A stretch of DNA of 64,000 nucleotides from Rhynchopus sp. YZ270_cl-10 (taxonomy: Eukaryota; Euglenozoa; Diplonemea; Diplonemida; Diplonemidae): NCBI GenBank assembly GCA_964035575.1, contig OZ037861.1, positions 1,054,001 through 1,118,000 on the forward strand. Direction: 5' to 3'. The position numbers were made by a program, and so were the translations under genes. Each line of letters starts with the position of its first letter. Position 1 is the first letter of the stretch. This document shows, one piece after another, positions 57,910 through 64,000 of this stretch. The notes beneath the pieces were generated by a model. The model saw only the letters and a list, made by a program, of their open reading frames with translations. It searched no databases and was not told the origin of the DNA.

Positions 57910-58541
57910 GCGCCGGGTCGCTTTTTTTGGCATCATTTTAATGCCATAACGAAGTAAACCCGTTTTTTTTTTTTTGCGGCCGACATAAAATAAAAAACAC
58001 TCTGATCAACGGTTGCATGGCACAAAAAGAAAAGGGGGATAGCAAAACGCATTCGATTACCCCGCTCTTAAGATGCACAGATTGCGTGCATGTTGTGTGG
58101 GGGAATGGCTAAAGGTGGTGGTAGCTTTGTTTATCTTTTTTATTTATTGAAACGTTTCAGACTTCACTCAGCCAGGGGAAGGGGAAGAGTGGAGAAGGTG
58201 TGTTGGTTGCAGAAATAGAATTGCAGCAACTTCGAATCGAAAAATTTTATTTTAAAAAACCCGAGAAAAATAAAACAGGATTTTTTTTTCTTGGGAAGAC
58301 GGGGGCGGGAGTAAAAAAATTTTGTCCATCATTTAAATAAAATAGTCAACTACTTTTTTCTCTTTTCTCTTCCCTCCCCCCTCCCCTCCCCACTTTACCC
58401 CAATTCTCCAAAAAAAATCACATCAGAAGAAGAAAAACAAATCTTGCGCTTCGCAAGGTTTTTGTTTATTTATTTTTTCTTCTCCCCCCCTTTTCCCCCC
58501 CTCCCCTCCTCCTCTCCTCCTTTTCCCGCATTTTATAAACA
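57910..58541. other. Intergenic between uS14 and the TBCC gene
   Basis: No gene. Several T runs, then a C/T-rich tract (about 58370-58535) directly before ATG 58542, which probably serves as the promoter and 5' UTR of the TBCC gene. Confidence 0.5.
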
Positions 58542-61500
58542 ATGACGGAATTAGAACCGAGAATGGAGAATACCATCGAGTCTTGGGCACATGACGAAGA
58601 CAGCTTCGCAGGACCTGCGTACGAAGACCCACCTCAGCCCCCACCGCAGAACACTAACCCGAACACCGATCTCACCCCTCTTCCGACCAAGGCCCCTGTC
58701 CACCCTTATGCCGATCCGAAGCAACAGCCGCCACATGCTACTCCACCAAGCCCTGTCTGGAATTGGGGAACAACCTGGGGGAAGGGAACAAAGGGGGGCG
58801 CTGACGAAGAAAAAAACCCCAACTGGCGTGGCTTCAACGCAACGTCCGGGAAAGGGAAGGGGTACAAAAGCAGCGCACCGTACCCTACCTACCCAAGCAA
58901 CACCACTACCGGCACAACCATCCGCGCTGCCCCCTCTGGCCCACCTCACCCCTCCCAACGTAACCTTCCCCGCAATGGAGGGAAGAAAGGGGCTCCGCTT
59001 GCCGCCGCCTTTGCCGTTCCCTTTGCATCAGCTCATGCAGATTGGGACTACCGCAGGTTGACGCAGGAGGAGATGCTCAACAAAGTCTCCCCGAACCTCG
59101 ATAGAGGGGGGTACCCAAGCTCCCGCGGCGGGGGCCCGGTGCATGCGCCAGAGAGGAGTGGGGTGGGGTACCAGTATGAGGAGGCGGGAGGACCGGTGGT
59201 GCAGATGCAGCAGCAGCAGCAGCAGCAACAGCAACAGCCGCGTGCAATGGAGCCAGTGGTGTCTCCAGTGCGTCCGTACGTTCCGTCACCGCATGCAGCG
59301 CCGTGGGTGCCGATGGACATCAAAGGTGGTGCAGCAGCAGATGCAGGGAATGGTGCGCCAAGTGAGAAGGTGGAAGTGTTTGATGGGCAGAGGGGAGGGG
59401 GAGGGGGAGGGGTGCCTGCACGGTACGACCCGCCGATTGGGATGCCGATTATCCGGAATGGTGTGTTCTCTAAGAGAGTCTTCTTTTTTTTAGCATTGAC
59501 AAAAAAATGATGCTTTTAAAGTGTGGATGCATCAATGCAAAGAACGATCAAAAAGGAAGAGACACAAAGCATGCTTTATTTTTCTTTGTGCTTTTCTCGA
59601 ATGAAACGTACGGTACATTAGTTTCTTTACCTTCTTCTCGGAAGTCTCTATCTTTCTATTGATTCTCCCCTACACCCCCTTTTTTATTCACAAACAGGAA
59701 ACGGAGGCAACAGCCCGCAGCAGCGAGCCCTGCCGCCTACGGCAGTGCAGCACAGAGGGGCTCCTCCTGCATCGCAGGCGACAGCGTTCCCTGCACGCCA
59801 GCAGCAGGGGATGGCCACTGCTTGGGGGGCGGGTAGCAACGGCAACAACAACAACAACAACAAGCCCAACAACGGAAGCTTCGGCGCACGCCCACCAGCG
59901 GGCACACCCTCACACCCCACCAACGGTAACGGTAACGGGAACAGCAACGGCAACGGACACACAACCCCTGCTCCCTCCCCCACCACACCCGCAATGACCA
60001 GCCCCACGCTCTCAGACGCTGCAAGACACGAGGCCACACCGACAGCACCGAAGGAGACAGTCAGAGCGGTATGGAATCAATGGGAACACAAAACCAACAC
60101 ACAAAGTGGGCGAAATTCAGTGGTTAAAATAGCCCCCCCTGAGGCGTTTCCCTCACATAAAAAAAACGGATTTTGAAGAGAAAAAAAAAACACAACAAAA
60201 CAACCCACAGCCCCCGCCGCTGTCTTCTGCTAGTCTGCCTGAGTGTCTGCCCGAGAACACAAGCTGGGCGGATGTGGACGACGAGGACGACTACCTTAAC
60301 AGGATGCCTGACGAAATCAATACGTATGCTGTAGCACGTAAGGGGGCTGGCTCCCAGCCTGTAATGAAGACAACTTTAGAGGCTGGTCGTCTATCCTGGT
60401 CTATGGGGTCACTTTATTTTTTACATCTTCTGTTGTTGGCCGCAGGGTACGCTTTCATCCAGCTGGCATCGTACAGTGGGTCAGCGGGAGGTCCCTGCAT
60501 TAATAACCTTTTTTTGGGGGGACGTGCAATATACAAGCAAAGTTTCTGTCGCGATGAAGTGGATAAGTATCCCTCACCGGTTCTTTTTACCCCCTAGCAA
60601 CCCAGTGTGGATGCTTCTACTATGCAACACGAAACTTTACGAAGAGACACAAGCAACTTTTTATACACATAGCATTTGGTTCCTCAGATAACACCCTCCT
60701 CCTCTTCACTCCTCCTCCTCTTCACTCCTCCTCACCTCTAACAGCGTGTCGCGGGAGGACTCCAAGCAGAGCAGCTTAGGCGAGAAGTCACGCAGCTTCT
60801 CGGACGACAAGGAGAGCTCCTCAAACAGCCTCGAGGCTGAGACTAAGTATGTATACTGCATTCGTATTAGAGGCTTTTTTGTATTTTCGGGGACATGATG
60901 TGTGATCTGGGTGAGGAAGCGTTCCAACTTTTCAATATCTCACCCATTTTTTTCTATTCGCGATTTTTTCCCCGCCCCCGTTTTTAGAATTCACAAAGTG
61001 TGTACATTAAGATTTTGAAGCAAGTCAACCTTTTTGTCTACTCTCCCTTCCCCACAGAACATGGGCGAAGCGTACCCCCACCAAGACGAACGACGCTGTG
61101 GCTGACCTTCGCGCCAAGATGGCGGCGAAGCGTGAGCAGTCCTCCCCTGTCGCACCTGCCAGCACGGAGGAGCCTGCCAGCACCACCCCCGCACCCATCC
61201 GCGTTGCAGGCCTGCGTGGACAGGAGGTGAAGAGGCTGCCAGGGCAGGCAACAGGCGGCACGCTGCTGTTTGAGGGGCTGACGGACTGCAGGATCGTGAT
61301 AGCGGACGCATTGGAGGAGGTGAGTCTTGTGCAGTGTGTGCGGTGTGTGGTGTTCCTCGGGCCGACGCGTGGTGCGGTGCTGCTCAAGCGTTGTGAGGAC
61401 ACCGCGGTCAGCTGTATCTCCGGGAGGCTCTCAATTGAGGACTCCACGCATGTGACGGTGTCGTGCTTCGTAGCGTCGCCTCCGGTTCTCAACAACGTCC

Positions 61501-62061
61501 GTGATGTCGAGCTTGCGCCGCACCACACAGCCTGTCCGCTGCTAGGTGATCTCATGACCCGTTCCACGCTCGATGCTTCGTGGCCGAACAAATTTGACGT
61601 TCCGGTCAGTGAGTCAGAGAGGGACCCTCCCACAGGGTTCACCATTGTGCAGGTATGTGCTTTGTTTTTGTTTTTTTGGTTGTTTTGAGCACAGCGTGGG
61701 AATGCAGTCGATTTCTTTTTATTACGTTGTTGAAAAGGCGTAGGCTAAGATAGGCTGATAAAAGCTTTCAATCCAACACAACTGATGCTGCGCGGGACTA
61801 ACGGCTGTTGAACAAAAGAGATTTTAATAAACTCTCGTCTAGTGGAGCACACTCTTGGGTGGCTACACTAATACAACCAAGTTTCCAAACTCTCACTTTT
61901 CTTTCTCCCCTTGCATCAAATTCAATCGGTTTTCCTTTTTCTTATTTTTCGCTATAAAACAGGAGCCCCGCCAGCGTGTACCCGACGTTGAAGAGAGCAA
62001 TCTGCCAAGCCCCACTACACTCGGGATGATCCTGCAGCATCCAGCAGCGCTTGAGGCATGA
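58542..62061 (+). CDS. TBCC-domain protein with Gln/Pro-rich N-terminus, six exons
   Basis: Exons 58542-59460, 59698-60068, 60211-60323, 60745-60846, 61058-61652 and 61963-62061 join in phase to 732 residues; donors are GTATG or GTGTG and acceptors mostly YACAG. Residues 1-500 are disordered: Pro/Gly-rich, a Q run at about 224-234, Asn/Gly repeats, and TSWADVDDEDDYLN near 450. Residues about 560-690 form a right-handed beta-helix of the TBCC/CAP type (VFLGPTRGAVLLKRCEDTAVSC). TBCC domains stimulate GTP hydrolysis by tubulin or ARL proteins through an arginine in SxQLR; here the match is SGRLSIED, with Ser at that place, so GAP activity is doubtful, as in CAP-like members. The long N-terminus suggests RNA or granule association, an inference only. 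Confidence 0.85.
60324..60744 (+). other. TBCC intron 3, with repeat hairpins
   Basis: Carries perfect hairpin GGCTGG-CTC-CCAGCC near 60347, the TTGTTGGCCGCAGGG phrase shared with 24782, and a type IV hairpin at 60466-60515 (GGG, TCAGCGGGAGGT, CCC, then GCATTAATAACC) related to 54891-54945. Confidence 0.55.
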
Positions 62062-62698
62062 TTCCATGGGTCCTGCCAGTAACCACCCTGTGTGTCGTGG
62101 AACTGTGAAGTTTCTATTTTTAAAAAAAGACAGGTGTACTCTTGTTGCACTCTTTGAGTCGTGGATGTGTTTTTTTTGAGGCAAAAAAGCCAAAAAAAAC
62201 GAAATCCACATTTTTTTTTGTACCTATTTTCCCCCTAATATAATTGTATATGTCTCGTTAGCAAGACCAAAACCCCCCTAGTTTCGAGTGCAAACGTTTC
62301 CCTATGTATTGCACGGAAAACAATATGACACCAGGTGCAGGGTGGTTCCGTGCATATCATAGAACCTGGCACCTTTTGTGTGTCTCCCAAAAACCAAAAA
62401 AAGTTTTGAAGGAAAAAAAATAAAAAGGCACTCCAAAAAAAGGCATACTGTCACGAGAGGGCTGTTGTATTTCATGTCACATTTTTTTTTCCTATTTTTG
62501 TTGTTTATTGAAGTGCGAGAAGCTCCTAGCTGTATCGCATTAAGACCATCATTTAAGCTGACAATGAGAGTCTTAGGTGAAACTTCCAAACTTTTTTTTT
62601 AAAAAATAATATTATGGTGATCACGAGAGGCACATTCATCTTCCGAACGTTTCTTCATTCTTTTCTTTTCTTTTTTTTTTTTTCTAATTTATTTACAG
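62062..62698. other. Intergenic downstream of TBCC, with hairpins and a repeat
   Basis: 62287-62400 matches the upstream block of Ubl-LRR copy 3 at 8026-8140. Hairpins at 62442-62495 (ATAC ... loop CACGAGAGG ... GTAT, TTTCAT) and 62613-62660 (GTG, loop with CACGAGAGG, CAC, then ATTCATC). No gene. Confidence 0.55.
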
Positions 62699-62943
62699 TC
62701 CAAGAAACGGAGGGTAAAAAAAACTAAAAAACCTTTTTTTTTGGGATTTTTAAACCCGAATGGTGTTACCGATCTGCTGTCGGGGACATGTCAACGACAT
62801 GTCAAGGACATGTCAATATAGGGGGGGTGTGTCATTTTCCCCTGTAAACCTTGTGTCAAGGACATGTCAATATGGGCCCTTTCGGGAACACCACCGAAGG
62901 AAGGTTTTTTTTTTTAAACCCACCCTCCGTTTTTTTTCTTGGA
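62699..62943. mobile_element. 245-bp MITE with GACATGTCAA repeats
   Basis: TCCAAGAAACGGAGGGT on the left is mirrored by ACCCTCCGTTTTTTTTCTTGG on the right (extra T's in the run). The centre has four GACATGTCAA or GACATGTCAAT repeats. No clear target duplication, no coding content. Confidence 0.65.
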
Positions 62944-64000
62944 GCACTGTTTACAAAAGAGAAAGCACTCGAATTTACCCTTACCTGAGTATTTTTTTTT
63001 AAAGAGAAACTCTAAGAAGCCTTCAAGGGGAACCTTTTGTTGATCCCTAACCTATACCACTGTACTTTTTTCAATTTCATTGAAATGTGTGTATGGTATA
63101 ATACCCAGAATTAAGAGAAATTGTGTGTGTGCCTAACATCATTTTTGTGTGTTTTGAAAAAGCAAAAAATGTCGGTGTTTTCTTTTGCACACATTTTACT
63201 AGCCTTGTGTACACAAAAATATTTTATTGAGATTTGGTGTGTATGAACGTTGGAGGGGGACGCCTTTGTAATTCATCCATTACAAAGGGTGTCGGTGTGG
63301 CTCTGACGACCCCAAAAATAGCAGAAACGTAACAAAACTGAGGCCTTCACTTTGCTTGAATTAATTGAACGCTACAATGACCCAGATCATACCAGACAAT
63401 GCACAACTGAAAACCAATTCAGTGCGCACACTTCACTACAGCAGATTATAGCAGAAAATAGCCCAAAAAACAGCACCCCCCCTTCAACACCAACAAATTC
63501 TTCTAAAATAAAGGGTCAAAACAACAATCATCCTGACCAACCGGGTTCTCTGCTGATTTGGTTGTAAATAAAAAAAAAGCGGACCTTGCGAGCTTTTTAT
63601 ATTCCAAAACACAACTAAGAAGCAGGACGCTTTTTTTGTTGGTCGCTCTCCGTTTTCTCAGAAGAAAACCGTTTTTTTTTTAAATACCATTTTTTAGATG
63701 TGTACACGGGAGGTACATACATATTTGCAAAGTTTCCTTTTCTATTCTGTTTCTGGGTGTGTATGAATAGGGGGGCATACAAAGTGTGCAGAAGAGGCGA
63801 AGAAGGACGCAAGAAGTGCGTACTTCGCTCACCCTTCCTTCACCCGATGTTCTTCTTTTTTTTTGTCGCCCACGTAATGTGAGGTGACGTTGGTGTCCAA
63901 AAGAAACAACTTGTAATTAATCGTCTCGCCTGCTTCAGGGAAAAAAAGACAGATGGACTGACAAGGTTTTACGAATTGCCTGCAGAGTGAAATGTCATCA
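62944..64000. other. Intergenic to window end
   Basis: A hairpin variant lies at 63695-63745 (TGTA, loop CACGGGAGG, TACA). An open frame at 63352-63567 (LIERYNDPDHTRQ and a Ser/Pro-rich tail) has no clear start or family; it could be a last exon but is not called as a gene. Otherwise AT-rich spacer. Confidence 0.45.

Noticed and set aside
61855-62061. Separate small gene before the end of the TBCC gene
   Set aside because: Its in-frame part from 61963 is the last TBCC exon, in phase with the exon ending at 61652; the earlier codons are intron.
1-64000. Retroelements, endogenous viruses or Polinton-like elements
   Set aside because: No reverse transcriptase, integrase, protease, capsid or protein-primed polymerase motif was seen in any frame, and no long direct terminal repeats.

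Overview
This window is nuclear DNA from a single-celled eukaryote (protist) that I cannot place in a lineage. The evidence is GT-AG spliceosomal introns (donors mostly GTATG, acceptors mostly YACAG), eukaryote-only families (GH47 mannosidase, TBCC domain, kinesin-like fold, cytosolic uS14/S29), the standard genetic code, and GC-balanced exons lying in AT-rich, homopolymer-rich spacers full of small DNA transposons. All convincing genes read on the + strand. I saw no rRNA, tRNA, CRISPR array, bacterial operon, reverse transcriptase, integrase or capsid gene.

Layout. 1-2.5 kb: repeats and a TA-flanked MITE. 2.5-9.2 kb: three ubiquitin-like/leucine-rich-repeat (Ubl-LRR) genes, with a 1.24-kb hAT-like element between the second and third. 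10-12.7 kb: a large SPRY-like/coiled-coil protein. 13.6-22.1 kb: a broken Ubl-LRR gene, a small unknown gene, a histidine phosphatase, an Ubl-LRR gene whose tail is captured from a repeat, and another broken Ubl-LRR gene. 23.1-24.5 kb: a kinesin-like protein with a ruined nucleotide site, fused to Ubl-like and SH3-like domains. 25.2-29.1 kb: three tandem Ubl-WD40 genes plus the promoter remnant of a fourth unit. 30.2-38.7 kb: a membrane sensor with a degenerate cyclase domain, a GH47 mannosidase, and a two-exon membrane-anchored beta-lactamase-fold protein. 39.9-55.9 kb: two segmental duplications, first of a four-module, probably N-myristoylated protein (second copy frameshifted), then of an 860-residue secreted protein. 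Near-identical non-autonomous hAT elements sit on either side of the first copy. 57.2-62.1 kb: intron-bearing uS14 and a six-exon TBCC-domain gene. The remainder is spacer with more MITEs.

How it fits together. Much of the window is recently duplicated gene families whose copies share an almost invariant scaffold but differ sharply in short places: a window of about 20 nt in each LRR, the surface loops of the WD40 propellers, and a cassette of about 95 residues inside the 860-residue protein. Two families, and the pseudo-kinesin, carry a ubiquitin-like domain with no di-glycine tail. I infer lineage-specific recognition or surface repertoires that are being diversified; this is not proven.

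A second theme is a dispersed hairpin with a near-constant loop (CACGAGAGG), a stem whose two halves change together, and a downstream TTCATC or TTTCAA then pyrimidine tract. It recurs mainly just downstream of genes. It could be an RNA or processing signal, or the head of a short mobile repeat.
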